Of a stretch of 64,000 nucleotides of DNA, positions 10,266-20,504 are shown in pieces (the first letter of the stretch is position 1; each line of letters opens with the position of its first letter). A program made the position numbers and the translations under genes. This stretch comes from Aricia agestis. Lineage: Eukaryota; Arthropoda; Insecta; Lepidoptera; Lycaenidae. The notes beneath the pieces were generated by a model that did not search any database, was not told the origin of the DNA, and worked only from the letters and a program-made list of their open reading frames with translations. The DNA lies in NCBI RefSeq assembly GCF_905147365.1, contig NC_056409.1, positions 17,799,001-17,863,000 of the forward strand. The letters run 5' to 3'.

Positions 10266-10342
10266 ACTATATAGGGTATCATCCCAGTTTGGTATTATAT
10301 TCACAAAAGTGGTGATCTGATGAAGGATCTATAAGTAATCGA
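10266..10342 (+). repeat. Inverted counterpart of 7715-7800
   Basis: Contains the inverse of the segment around CAGATCACCACTTTTGTGAA and sits between two Helitron-like copies. Confidence 0.7.
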
Positions 10343-10367
10343 TGGTTTTTAATACGTTAGAATATTA

Positions 10368-11033
10368 TCTATACTAATATTATAAATGCGAAAGTATCTC
10401 TGTCTGTCTGTCTGTCTGTCTCGCTTTCACGCCAAAACTACTGAACCGATAGTAATGAAATTTTGTACACAGATAGTCTAAAGCCTGAGAAAGGACATAG
10501 ACTACTTTTTAACTGGAAAAAGGGGTTGTAAGGGGGTGAAAATGCGTAAATTTGGTCAAATTAACTTAGTTCCAAAAACTTAAAACAGATGGCGCCAAGA
10601 GTCCCCTAGATCGCGCTATTGCTTGCACATACGTATTTCTATAAGAGGTGGTACCATATTAAGCTAGATTTTTCGATTCTTTCGATTGTTATACACGTTA
10701 TTAACTAATAACTCACCTACCAACTTAGACATCAAATTCAAAAACAACAGCGCCAAAACTACTGAACCGATTGTAATGAAATTTTGTACACAGATAGTCT
10801 AAAGCTTGAGAAAGGACATAGGCTACTTTTTAACTGGAAAAAGGGGTTGTAAGGGGGTGAAAATGCGTAAATTTGGTTAAATTAACTTAGTTCCAAAAAA
10901 CTCAAAACAGATGGCGCCAAGAGTCCCCTAGATCGCGCTATTGCTTGCTCATGCGTATTTCTATAAGAGGTGGTACCATGTTGAGGTAGGTTTTACGATT
11001 CTTTCGATTGTTATACACGTTAATATTAACTAA
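10368..11033 (+). mobile_element. Helitron-like 5' part with two tandem internal units
   Basis: Begins TCTATACTAATATTATAAA with a TCTG run. The segment from CGCCAAAACTACTGAACCGA to TTATACACGTTA is then repeated in tandem (about 10430-10700 and 10750-11022). No 3' end is present: the copy is cut where the second composite starts at 11034. The inverted relative at 22210-23483 has three such units. Confidence 0.75.
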
Positions 11034-12000
11034 CTAGCTGTTGCCCGCGACTTCGTCCGCGTGGACTTTAGTTTATAGCGCGCGGTGTCAACAAAATTTG
11101 TGTCAAATTTAAAAACTTTTTAAAACCCTGGTAAGTGGTACCCCTCTTAGGGCCGCGTTACACCGGAATGGCAGCGCTGAAAGTGCTCGCCTCGCCGCTG
11201 CCATTCCGGTGTAGCGCGGCCCTTAATTAATCAAAATACCCAAAAACAGCTGTGCAGTGTGCACATAATCTATACTAATATTATAAATGCGAAAGTATCT
11301 TTGTCTGTCTGTCTGTCTGTCTGTCTGTCAGTCTCGCTTTCACGCCAAACGCCAAAAGTATATCTGTCTGTCTGTCTGTCTGTCAGTCTCGCTTTCACGC
11401 CAAACGCCAAAACTACCGAACCGATGGTAATGAAATTTTGTATACAGATAGTCTAAAGCCTGAGAAAGGACATAGGCTACTTTTTTTACTGGAAAAAAGG
11501 GTTGTAAGGGGGTGAAAATGCGTAAATTTGTTCAAATTAAGTTAGTTCCAACAATTCATAATAGATGGCGCCGTGCGTCTTCTACATCGCGCTGACGCTT
11601 GCTCAAAAGTCTTCCTATAAGACGTGGTATCATCTTACATTTAAGTTTCGATTTTTTTCGATTGTTATATCTATTCTACGGTATTAAATAACTCAGTACT
11701 TTATCTGTGCAGTGACGTAACCTTAAATCTATCAATGATAAATAGTTTATGGGTAAAGTTGTGTAATCGGAGGGCTAAATAAGCTTTAAAATTTGGCATA
11801 AAATATAAAGTTTAATATAAAAAATAAAGTTTAATATAAAAAAATGAAATACTTATTGTGTGCACACTGCACAGCTGTATTGATTTAAGGGGTACCAGGG
11901 TTTTTTTATAAAAGCTTTTGACACCAATTTTGTTGACATCGCGCGCTATAAAGTACTATAAACTGAAGTCCACGCGGACGAAGTCGCGGGCAACAGCTAG
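11034..12000. mobile_element. Composite of two opposed Helitron-like elements, copy 2
   Basis: Same design as 9370-10262: a minus-strand 3' part with the inner hairpin (11149-11222), then a full plus-strand copy from 11269 to CTAG at 11997-12000. Outer flanks differ from those of copy 1. Differences are small indels and a second TCTG stretch. Confidence 0.8.
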
Positions 12001-12206
12001 TTCTTTATAAATACGAGTTTGGGAGTTTCGGCGTTGTTTTATGAACGGAAAGCATATGCTACTATGCAAATTACATTCATCGTCATCATCATCACTACCA
12101 TATTATACCATGCATCGTCCCATGATTATGAGCCTATTATGACCCTGTTATTGGTACTTTTCATAGTCTTTTAGATAGAGACTAGAGTTTGTCAAGCGAT
12201 AATTGA
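12001..12206 (+). repeat. Right arm of the large inverted repeat
   Basis: Reverse complement of 7370-7570 with scattered changes, including the inverse of the TGATGATGATGATGATG stretch. Confidence 0.75.
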
Positions 12207-12210
12207 AAAA

Positions 12211-13069
12211 AATTATACTTAATATTATAAACCTGAAGAGTATGTTTGCTTGAACGCGCTAATCTCCAGGAAATACAGGTCCGATTTAAAACTTATTTCA
12301 GTGTAAGGGGGGTATTACATTATCATTTATATTGGATCATTTCTATGATCATATATAGGATCCAATATATATGATCATTTGATCATATCTGCATATTACA
12401 TTATCATATTTCATTGATCCTATTTGACGTCATATGTGGTTTCAATAGCCAATGGAGAGAGCTAACGCTGACAGGTATTGACGTCAGGATTACTAGATCT
12501 CAGAGAATTCGATTTGTCAAAAGACATCGTCATTTTTAATATGGCGTGTTTTTTGTTATTTCAGCAAGATTATCCAAGTATATAATTAGAAAAATAATTA
12601 CATTACATTATTTGAAACATATTAACGAACAAGATATTAAAAACTCTTTTTATATTAAATAACTGGTAATACCTATTTCTATGACCGTATTGGATAAATG
12701 AGTTATCTAAGGGGGATATGAGATTATCATATATATTGGATCCGATATCATTGAGTCAATGATATCGGATCCAATATATATGATAATCTAATATCCCCCT
12801 TAGATAACTCATTTATCGAGGCGATTAAGGCTATATATTATCACGCTAAGACTAATACGACCGAAGAGACTCAGGAAAATGTGGGAAAATCGGGGGAAAT
12901 ATTAGAAAGGGTTTATCTCACGAACTACTGGAGCAATTTTTATAGCAATATCTGGCACAGATATAGAGTAGACCACGTGAAGGGAGTATACATAGCTATT
13001 TTTATGGCAAAATGTACGGTTTCTGTAAAATTCCTAACTTACGCGGGCGAAGCCGCGCGGGACATCTAG
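12211..13069 (+). mobile_element. Helitron-like element interrupted by a MITE
   Basis: Plus-strand relative of 7001-7360. It ends GCCGCGCGGGACATCTAG at 13069. A Harbinger-type MITE at 12307-12799 interrupts it after TTTCAGTG; without that insert the length is about 360 bp, as in the left copy. Confidence 0.8.
12307..12799 (+). mobile_element. PIF/Harbinger-type MITE, copy 1 (rearranged right end)
   Basis: Inverted ends GGGGG(G)TATTA.../...ATATCCCCC lie in a TWA site (TAA left, TTA right; the related Helitrons have TTA here). The body matches copies at 13123, 28705 and 32127. The right quarter is replaced by a 125-bp palindrome (12693-12817) that also includes bases of the host flank. Confidence 0.8.
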
Positions 13070-13122
13070 TTAATCTGATAAATATGAACAATTGAAGAAA
13101 GGTCAAAGAAATATTTCAATAA

Positions 13123-13661
13123 GGGGGATATTAGATTATCATATATTATATTGGATCCGAGATCATTGAGTCAATTATATTGGATAATGTAATTTAGACA
13201 TATGATTCATTTCTTCCTTGATCATAGATTTTTGACATTTGCTGAGAGATTGGATCCAATACGGTCGTAGAAATAGGTGTTGCCAGTTATTTAATATAAA
13301 AAAGAGTTTTTAATTTCTTGTTCGTTAATAAGTTTCAAATAATGTACTTAATGTAATTATTTTTCTAATTATATACTTGGATAATCTTGCTGAAATAACA
13401 AAAAACAAGCCATATTAAAAATGACTATGTCTTTTGACAAATCGAATTCTCTGAGATCTAGTAACCCTGACGTCAATACCTGTCAGCGTTAGCGCTCTCC
13501 ATTGGCTATTGAAACCACATATTATGACGTAAAATAGGGTCAATGAAATATGATAATGTAATATGCAGATATTATGATCAAATGATCATAATATAAATTA
13601 TATTGGATACTATATATAATCATAAAAATGATCCAATATAAATGATAATATAATACCCCCC
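13123..13661 (-). mobile_element. PIF/Harbinger-type MITE, copy 2
   Basis: Opposite orientation to copy 1. TAA is duplicated on both sides (13120-13122 and 13662-13664), the ends are GGGGGATATTAG and ATACCCCCC, and the copy is 539 bp and complete. Three-base TWA duplications are typical of PIF/Harbinger elements. Confidence 0.85.
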
Positions 13662-13664
13662 TAA

Positions 13665-14444
13665 GGTAATTTAAGACTTCAAAATACAAAAAAAAGATTA
13701 AAAAAATACACAAACATAGCAAATAAACCAATTTGTTACAAAGAAACCACATACTACACAGAAATAAACACAAGTTACTATGCTTAAGTTGTAAAAAAAT
13801 CCTGACCAGCTCCTGCACTATAATCGAATGTAAAACTATTATAAAATAAAAGGTTGGGTTACTAAAATTTAATTATAACTATAAAAAAGTTTGCTTTTAG
13901 TGGCTATAGTAATTAAAAGAAGATTATTTTATTTTCTAAAAAGTAGAAGGTGACAATCTTGATTTCGTCAGAAAGGGTACCTCTTACGCGATAGAAAGAG
14001 AGTGCACATGTAGGTAAATATAATTGTAGGTACCTAGCACTGCGCGGTCGGAATTTGAACTTTATAGTATCGTAGCATCAGTCGTTATTTCTTTAAACGG
14101 GTTTTGCGAGTGGGAATTCTGTTGGTACTACTAATATATATTCTGTGCCGATGATAAGAAACGTGTCGAATGTCCATTATCAAGGCCAACGTTTCTATTT
14201 GAATTTCTACAGCTCAATACGGCACTTTTAGGCATTTAGGCATTTTTAAAATTCCGATTGACGTCCGATTCCGATAGCCGACTAAAGAAAAGACTTCCGA
14301 AAGACGAGCTTTGCTCGTCGTTTGGGAACGCGATATGGCACGCGAAGTACATAGTACATACACATGCGGTATCTATCTTGCTCTGTCTGTGGGTAGCCCC
14401 ATTAAACTTAGCATTTGACATTTGTAACAAAAAGATACAACATA
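13665..14444. other. No feature recognised
   Basis: AT-rich sequence with short ORFs of low complexity. The sequence around 14236-14430 holds two overlapping ORFs on opposite strands without splice or family support. Confidence 0.5.
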
Positions 14445-14629
14445 TTAAAATAAATAAATTTTATAAAGGCCACTAATAAAGTCCTGGTAAAAGCCACAGG
14501 CCAAGTAAAGCTGCTATAACTAAATAATTTCAGGCAATGTTGCAGACAATCTCTTGTCAATTGCTAATAATATCTAACATTTTTTATTCACAGGATTGCA
14601 TGTCTTCTATCTGAATACAAAAGAGTTAC

Positions 14630-16082
14630 CTGTTGTTGATTCTGGTAGATAGGATCTTCAGCTTGAGTATGTCTGTAATAACGATGGCTAGTTTGGCGGC
14701 TAAATGAGTCATCTAACTCATGCAGTGTTGAGTGTGAGGCCTGTAGTTTTTAAATTATTGGTTAAGTGTATTATTGAGATAGCATTGGATGTAATATAAT
14801 ATACTTAAAAATAAAGTATTAGTGGGTCTTATTTAACCAATTTAAATTACTAAATAAACTTCAATATAACACACAATAACACTTACCAAATTTGCATCCA
14901 AATTATACTGAGAATTGAAATTGTTTGAGGAACTATTTAGGTCATTTGACATTGATAGACATGCAAACCTGTAAGTTCATAAAAATTAGGTTACCAAAAT
15001 ATAGAGTCTAAATTAAAACAGTCTTAACCTCAAGTGTTGTTAATAGTCTTGTTCAACCTTTATTACAATATGTAACCCCGCTGATATAAAAAAATATTTT
15101 TAACCCTTTGCTTTTTTATCATGTATGTGTGTTTATGAATATAATATAACCTTTTGTTAATATTCCCCCCAAGACCGACAGGTTGAAAAGCACTGGTTTA
15201 ACAAAATCATACAAACTTTAGAATTCCACAATACAAAGTTTGTGAGTTGTCTTTTGGTTTAGACCAGAGCAGGGGTCAGTTTCGCTTGGGGTTCATTTTA
15301 AGAAAAGAAATGACCTTCGCGGTCCACACATTTTGTAAATTTATTTACATATCAATGAGAAAAATGTCAATTTTGTTGCTTGTTTGGAATGAAATTGGTG
15401 CAAGCTATTAACATTAAATCCTGGTGATGTTCATCAGTAAGTCGAGACTGAAATTAATTTTTAAGGAAGTTCTTCCAAATTGCTTGGTCAGCACACAATG
15501 GGTCGGCGGCCCGAATGCGGACCGCGGTCCGCCGTTTCGTGATGGAAGTTCTTCTTCAAAATTGCTTGGTCAGCACACAATGGGTCGTCGGTCCAAATGC
15601 GGACCGCGGTCCGCCATTTCGTGACCCCTGGTTTAGACTATAGTAATATATTAAAAGAATTTAAAAACACAACATAATGAGCAAGCGATAAAATTATAGT
15701 GCTAATAAAAGAAAGTATGTCATAATAATTTTCATTACCTTTGGGCAAGATTGGGAACAGATTCACTAGGTGTATATTTGCCAGCGTGACCACCAATGGT
15801 CTGCGCTTTACCAAACTTCTTTTCGATGTTTTGGGAGGCTCCATCGCTGTTGCCAAATGGCTGGCTCCGGGGTCGCTTATTATTTCCAGTAGTCCATACA
15901 TTAATAACTATAATAAAATAAGAACAATTAAGGTACTTCAAACATCTTGTTAGATCAGTATACAGTTTTGGAAATGACTATCATTTTAAAAACCAACTAG
16001 GTAAATCCGGTGGAGTGTCTTTCTTTATGTACTTCCCGACAACTCCTTCGTTTGTAGCCTTTTGTCCCTTTCTAGAAATCAT
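14630..16082 (-). CDS. Unrecognised multi-exon protein gene (four exons seen)
   Basis: Not recognised by family. Four exons on the minus strand fit splice sites and phase. Exon A, 16082 down to 15998, starts MISRKGQKATNEGVVGKYIK and has a weak donor GTTGGT. Exon B, 15907-15739, follows acceptor TTATTATAG, has donor GTAATG, and contains KRPRSQPFGNSDGASQNIEK. Exon C, 14968-14887, follows CTTACAG, has donor GTAAGT, and is rich in Ser and Asn. Exon D, 14740-14630, follows ACTACAG, has donor GTAACT, and contains STLHELDDSFSRQTSHRYYR. Phases agree at every join, giving 149 residues without a stop. The peptide is polar, lacks membrane segments or signal peptide, and looks disordered. A possible last exon, 14513-14445, would add about 22 residues and a TAA, but it is doubtful. 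A hAT MITE lies in the B-C intron. Two DRE-like motifs lie 460 bp upstream. Confidence 0.6.
15265..15630. mobile_element. hAT-like MITE with 8-bp target duplication and a tandem repeat
   Basis: GTTTAGAC is exact on both sides (15257-15264 and 15631-15638). The ends are CAGAGCAGGGGTCAG and GTGACCCCTG. Inside, a unit of about 80 bp containing TTGCTTGGTCAGCACACAAT and GCGGACCGCGGTCCGCC occurs twice (about 15466-15545 and 15546-15624). Confidence 0.85.
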
Positions 16083-16540
16083 CTTTATGCTACGAGAACG
16101 ACAAGTTTTTAATTATTCACGTTCAATGATAAATTATAAAATATTCGAAGAACAAAACCAAAATAAAAGTTAAAAATAATTACATTTTACAAGAATTTTG
16201 TGATGGTAAAATGTTAAATGTCAAGAGTCAAGACTCAAGTGTCAACTGTCAACCGAGTTTTTTTTTTTCTCCTGCAACGGTAGCACTGACCTCCATTATA
16301 CAATGTATAATGGAGATCAGTGAACGGTAGTCATGGTCATTTTATTTCCACAATCAATTATTTCATGTGCGGCCGCAAACAATTAACAAAGACCAATGAT
16401 GAAAAACTCAAAGCAGATATTATATTATGTTACTACCATAAACTTATAATATACTGTCGTATAGACCACCTGACAACCCGAAAATGCGTGACCATTTTTG
16501 ATCTGACAATGTGTGCGTGTGCTAGTGATGTATATTTTAC

Positions 16541-16570
16541 TATCGATAGTATAGTATTTTGCTATCGATA
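16541..16570. promoter_or_regulatory. Two TATCGATA (DRE-like) motifs
   Basis: TATCGATA is seen at 16541-16548 and 16563-16570, 22 bp apart. This palindrome is the DREF site known from insect core promoters. It lies upstream of the unrecognised minus-strand gene that starts at 16082. The promoter role is inferred. Confidence 0.4.
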
Positions 16571-16796
16571 GTTTAGTCCGTTCGAGTTATTTTACCTGAG
16601 TTTCTATAAGAAATAAATAATATGCAACTTTGACAGATTTTGTATTTCAAATAAGGTATCATAAATTTTAATTGGCAAAAAGGTGACGATTGAAAAGTAG
16701 ATACACATTTTCGTTTGGAATGATTTTTCAATCGTCATTCGTCGGATATGTTATGACTTATGACATGAGGTTCTTATAGGGGTAAATAATATACAC

Positions 16797-17054
16797 ATAG
16801 AGTCTGGCTAGCGAAAGATGAGACTGGAAAAAGGCGGCAAATTCAAAAAATCAACGTTTAACAACCATGTCTATAGCCGGAATTATAGCTTTGATCTACG
16901 AACTACGATTTACGAATAATAAAAACTAAGAAACCTTATTATTCGTAGTTCGTAGATCAAAGCTATAATTCCGGCTATAGACATGGTTGTTAAACGTCGA
17001 TTTTTTTAATTTGCCGCCTTTTTCCAGTCTCATCTTTCGCTAGCCAGACTCTAT
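16797..17054. mobile_element. Fold-back MITE, 258 bp
   Basis: Arms of about 115 bp run from ATAGAGTCTGGCTAGCGAAA inwards and return almost unchanged, with a short loop at AAACTAAGAAACC. The near identity of the arms suggests recent origin. Confidence 0.85.
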
Positions 17055-17204
17055 ACTTATTTATTACTCAGGTAAAATCTATCTGGTAAATCAGCCCTTA
17101 CATTGCTGCATTGAAAGTAAACGTTGAAAGTAAACAACACACATAGTATATTATATTTTATTCTTAAATTAAATACATATATCATTAAATATCATAATAC
17201 TTTT

Positions 17205-18042
17205 GGGAGTGCCTCCGCTGCCGGCGCCGCGCCGGCTCCCAAAAATATCAGTAATGGGAACTACGGTAAGCATACTGCCGGCAGCCGAGATATAAAACAA
17301 CGACTGCTGGCGCTTGGACTCAAAATGGGAGCCGGTGATAATGCGTAAAGCGCTAGGTTCCAGTACCGATACACAAATTTGAAAAAGAAATTATAATTAT
17401 AATCTCAATTTATATATTCGACTTGTAAAGGTGAAGGTTTGGTACCTATTTGTTCGGCTGTGGATATTTTAGTTTTTTGTGATGCATTTTCTTAGCTTAG
17501 CTCTACCTTAGCTATCTTTTTTCAGCTACCAAAAAGTAAGATTTTGCACCACAGCTACAGTTATAAACTCCGTGGTATACTTCCGAAGGTACTGAACAGA
17601 ACTTCAGATTCCTTATACATGTTAGAGAGTTTCAGCGTTGTTTAAAGAAGCAAAGATATTGTCTTTAAATGCTACTATGCAGATCACATTTATCAGCATC
17701 TTCATCATCACCACCATTAACCCATCCAAGATTCAAGTCCCATAAGCGCACCGGTGATCGCGACATCAATAGAATACAATAGCATTTCTGAGAATCCCCG
17801 ATCGAAGGATTCAAATAATTATGCATCCTTACAATTATTATGACCTTATTATTTGTACTTTTCACAGTCATTTAGCTCAAGTCTGATGTTTTTGATCATT
17901 ATCCTGTTTGCCAAGCGATGTTTGCCGAATAGGCGCCGGCAGCCTATTCGGCAAACATCGCGTGACTTCGGCAAACTTCGGAGTTCGGAAAACGGCGCCG
18001 GCAGCCATTTTGGCAACCGGCGCCGACAGCGGAGGCACTCCC
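17205..18042. mobile_element. TIR element with 10-bp target duplication (Mutator-like?)
   Basis: TAATACTTTT is exact on both sides (17195-17204 and 18043-18052). The inverted ends share GGGAGTGCCTCCGCTG and continue for about 25 bp with one change. A duplication of 9-11 bp is typical of Mutator-like elements; no transposase is seen. Inside are a copy of the 7370 repeat (17520-17885), a hairpin at 17918-17965 and a short GC-rich stretch that stays open for about 50 codons (up to 17348). Confidence 0.7.
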
Positions 18043-18069
18043 TAATACTTTTTACACAAGTTATTATTG

Positions 18070-18800
18070 TCTATACTAATATTATAAAGCGGAAGAGTTT
18101 GTTTGTTTGTTTGTTTGAACGCGCTCATCTCAGGAACTACTGGTCCGATTCGAAAAATTATTTCAGTGTTAGTTAGCCCATTTATCGAGGAAGGCTATAA
18201 GCTATATTTTATCACGCTAAGACTAATAGGAGCGAAGAAATAGAGGAAAATGTGGAAAAAATCTATACTAATATTATAAAGCGGAACAGTTTGTTTGTTT
18301 GAACGCGCTAATCTCAGGAACTTCTGATCCAATTTGAAAAATTATTTCAGTGATAGATAGCTTATTTATCGAAAAAGGCTATAGGTTTTATTTTATTACG
18401 CTAAGACTAATAGGAGCGAAGAAATAGAGGAAAATGTGGAAAAAACGGGGAGAAATTATTTAAAAGGGCTTATTTGAACGTGCTAATCTCAGGAACTACT
18501 GGTCCGATTTGAAAAATTCTTTCAGTGTTAGATAGCCCATTTATTGAAAAAGGTTATAGGCTATATTTTTTTACGCTAAGACTAATAGGAGTGAAGAAAT
18601 AGAGGAAAATGTGGAAAAAACGGGAAAAATTATATGAAATTGCTTATTATATTAAGAACTACTGGAGCAATTTTTATGTTATTTGGCAAACATGAAGAAT
18701 AGACCACGTGAAGGGATATAGGCTATTTTTTGCGGAAAAATGTTTTGCAAATGGTTGCGTGAAATTCCTAAATTACGCGGGTGAAGCCGCGCGCAACATC
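18070..18800 (+). mobile_element. Helitron-like copy with three tandem internal units
   Basis: Starts TCTATACTAATATTATAAA at 18070. The segment GAACGCGCT...GAGGAAAATGTGGAAAAAA recurs three times (about 18118, 18300 and 18476), the second with its own 5' end. The 3' part has GCGGGTGAAGCCGCGCGCAA and a decayed CTAA. A further Helitron 3' end (GGACGAAGTCGCGGGCAACA, CTAG) stands at about 18884-18908. Confidence 0.75.
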
Positions 18801-18909
18801 TAAATATTATAAGGAAGGTCAATTCTGTATATTGAATATTTTTGTACAATAATACTTGGGACGTGGTCTACTATGCTAACGCGGACGAAGTCGCGGGCAA
18901 CAGCTAGTT

Positions 18910-19340
18910 ATATATAATAGTATTTGTTGAAAATAACATACGATTTATATAATAAATTGCAAATACCGAAAGGGCATAAAAACGATTGACGACTTTTGAC
19001 GATCTGTCAAATAAAAGTTGTTACAATTTTAATTAGACTGCCTCTCTCTTTTCATCTTGTTATAATTCCATAAAGGATTTTCTTCTCTCTCGCACTCTTT
19101 TTTGGTCTATGCATTATAAGTTTATGGTTACTACTTACTACCTACCGCGCGCGTTTTGAAGATTCAAATACCTACGGCCCAATGGAGAATGTTACTAGGT
19201 ATCCCAAATTGCTTGAAATTTTGTCACAGTAAAGCCTGTGTGTATACAAATACACTAGTTTTTGTTGCAGTCAAAAATACCTAGTAGTTTTGATTTTATA
19301 GGGATTCAAAGTTTCTAAAAATATCGATTCCCGCTAATTA
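18910..19340. other. No feature recognised
   Basis: AT-rich sequence without an exon or clear repeat end. The piece at 19178-19195 is the inverse of the start of the repeat at 23995. Confidence 0.4.
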
Positions 19341-19344
19341 CAGT

Positions 19345-20110
19345 CCCGCGACGCGCGGGCCCCATACAATAAACGTGATTTTTTGCTCTATCTCAACAAC
19401 GGCAACAGTTAGGCACTTGAAATTTTCACCAAGGTCTTAATTATATGTGTACTTTAATAATTAATAATAATATTATAATAAAATAAAAAAATAAGGGGGG
19501 CTCCCATACAAAAATCACAATTTTTGGCCAATTTTGCTCTATAAACTATATTCTCTATTTTAGTCGTGGGAGAGCCATGCTTCGGCACGAATGGGCCGGC
19601 TCGACCGGAGAATTACCACGTTCTCACAGAAAACCGGCGTGAAACAGCGCTTGCGCTGTGTTTCGCCGAGTGAGTAAGTTTACCGGAGGCCCAATCCCTA
19701 TTCCCTTCCCATCCCATTCTTACCCTCCCCTATTACCCTGTTCCCTTTTAAAAGGCCGGCAACGCACCTGCAGCTCTTCTGATGCTGCGAGTGTCCATGG
19801 GCGACGGAATTTTTCCATCGGGTGACCCGTTTGCTCGTTTGCCCCTTTATTTCATAAAAAAAATAATGGTATGTGTATTCATGAGCGAGTCCGATTATTA
19901 AAAAAATACAAATAAATAATCGGTCAAGTGCGAGTCGGACTGGCGCACGAAGAGTTCCGTACCCCTACAGTGATTTTTGTATGGAAGCCCCCCTTAAATT
20001 TTTATTTTATTCAAATATTATTATCAAATATTAAAGTACACATATAATAGTGTCATCATATAGTAGTTATTAAATATTAAAGTACACGTATAGTGTTATA
20101 ATATAGTAGT
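19345..20110 (+). repeat. Dispersed lepidopteran repeat, split by a SINE-like insertion
   Basis: Contains CTCCCATACAAAAATCAC and AAGTGCGAGTCGGACTGG, also found inverted at 23486-23830 and, in another subfamily, at 42587-43207. The halves are separated by the retroposon at 19564-19863. Class uncertain. Confidence 0.65.
19564..19863 (+). mobile_element. SINE-like retroposon with LINE-like 3' tail
   Basis: Starts CGTGGGAGAGCCATGC, holds a pyrimidine-rich CCCTA/TTCCC stretch, then GGCAACGCACCTGCAGCTC, and ends TTTCATAAAAAAAATAAT. Minus-strand relatives lie at 48310-48701 and, decayed, 59110-59375. The 3' sequence resembles RTE-group LINE tails of Lepidoptera (from memory). Confidence 0.7.
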
Positions 20111-20113
20111 GTG

Positions 20114-20282
20114 AAGTCACACGGTAACCAGGCGACCGCGACCGCGCCGTACGGTTACAACTGTTATACTTGTTTTGCTTATAAATCGGAAACTAATTGA
20201 CGTATATCGAAGTAATTCTTTCACTAGTATTTTTTATTTTTGACAGAGAATATGGAATGCTAATAATCAAAATTAGGTAACG
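20114..20282 (+). repeat. Direct repeat of 23838-23993
   Basis: Shares TTGTTTTGCTTATAAATCGG and CTAATAATCAAAATTAGGTA with the downstream copy. Function unknown. Confidence 0.65.
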
Positions 20283-20504
20283 CGAGCTTTTGCCCGCGAC
20301 TTCGCTCGCGTTAAGAAGTATTATTATATACAAATTTCATCCCCTATTTGAACCCCTTGGGGTTGGAATTTATCAAAATCCTTTCTTAGTGGATGCCTAC
20401 GTCATAACATCAACCTGCATGCCAAATTTCAGCCCGATCCGTCCAGTGGTTTGGGCTGTGCGTTGATAGATTCAGCATGTCAGTCAGTCACCTTTGAGTT
20501 TTAT
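20283..20504 (-). mobile_element. Helitron-like fragment of another subfamily
   Basis: Contains AGCTTTTGCCCGCGACTTCG and a segment ending near CAGTCAGTCACCTTTGAG. It is cut by the MITE that starts at 20505. Confidence 0.6.

Noticed and set aside
12881..13069. 62-codon ORF ending at a GC-rich hairpin
   Set aside because: It lies wholly inside the 3' part of a Helitron-like element and is not kept open in its inverted copy.
14236..14476. Two overlapping ORFs of 64 and 72 codons
   Set aside because: No splice support and no recognisable similarity; opposite-strand overlap is typical of chance.
17124..17348. 74-codon ORF with an Ala/Pro/Gly stretch
   Set aside because: It starts outside the element, crosses its inverted end, and includes an internal GGTAAG donor-like site; kept only as a note on the 17205-18042 element.
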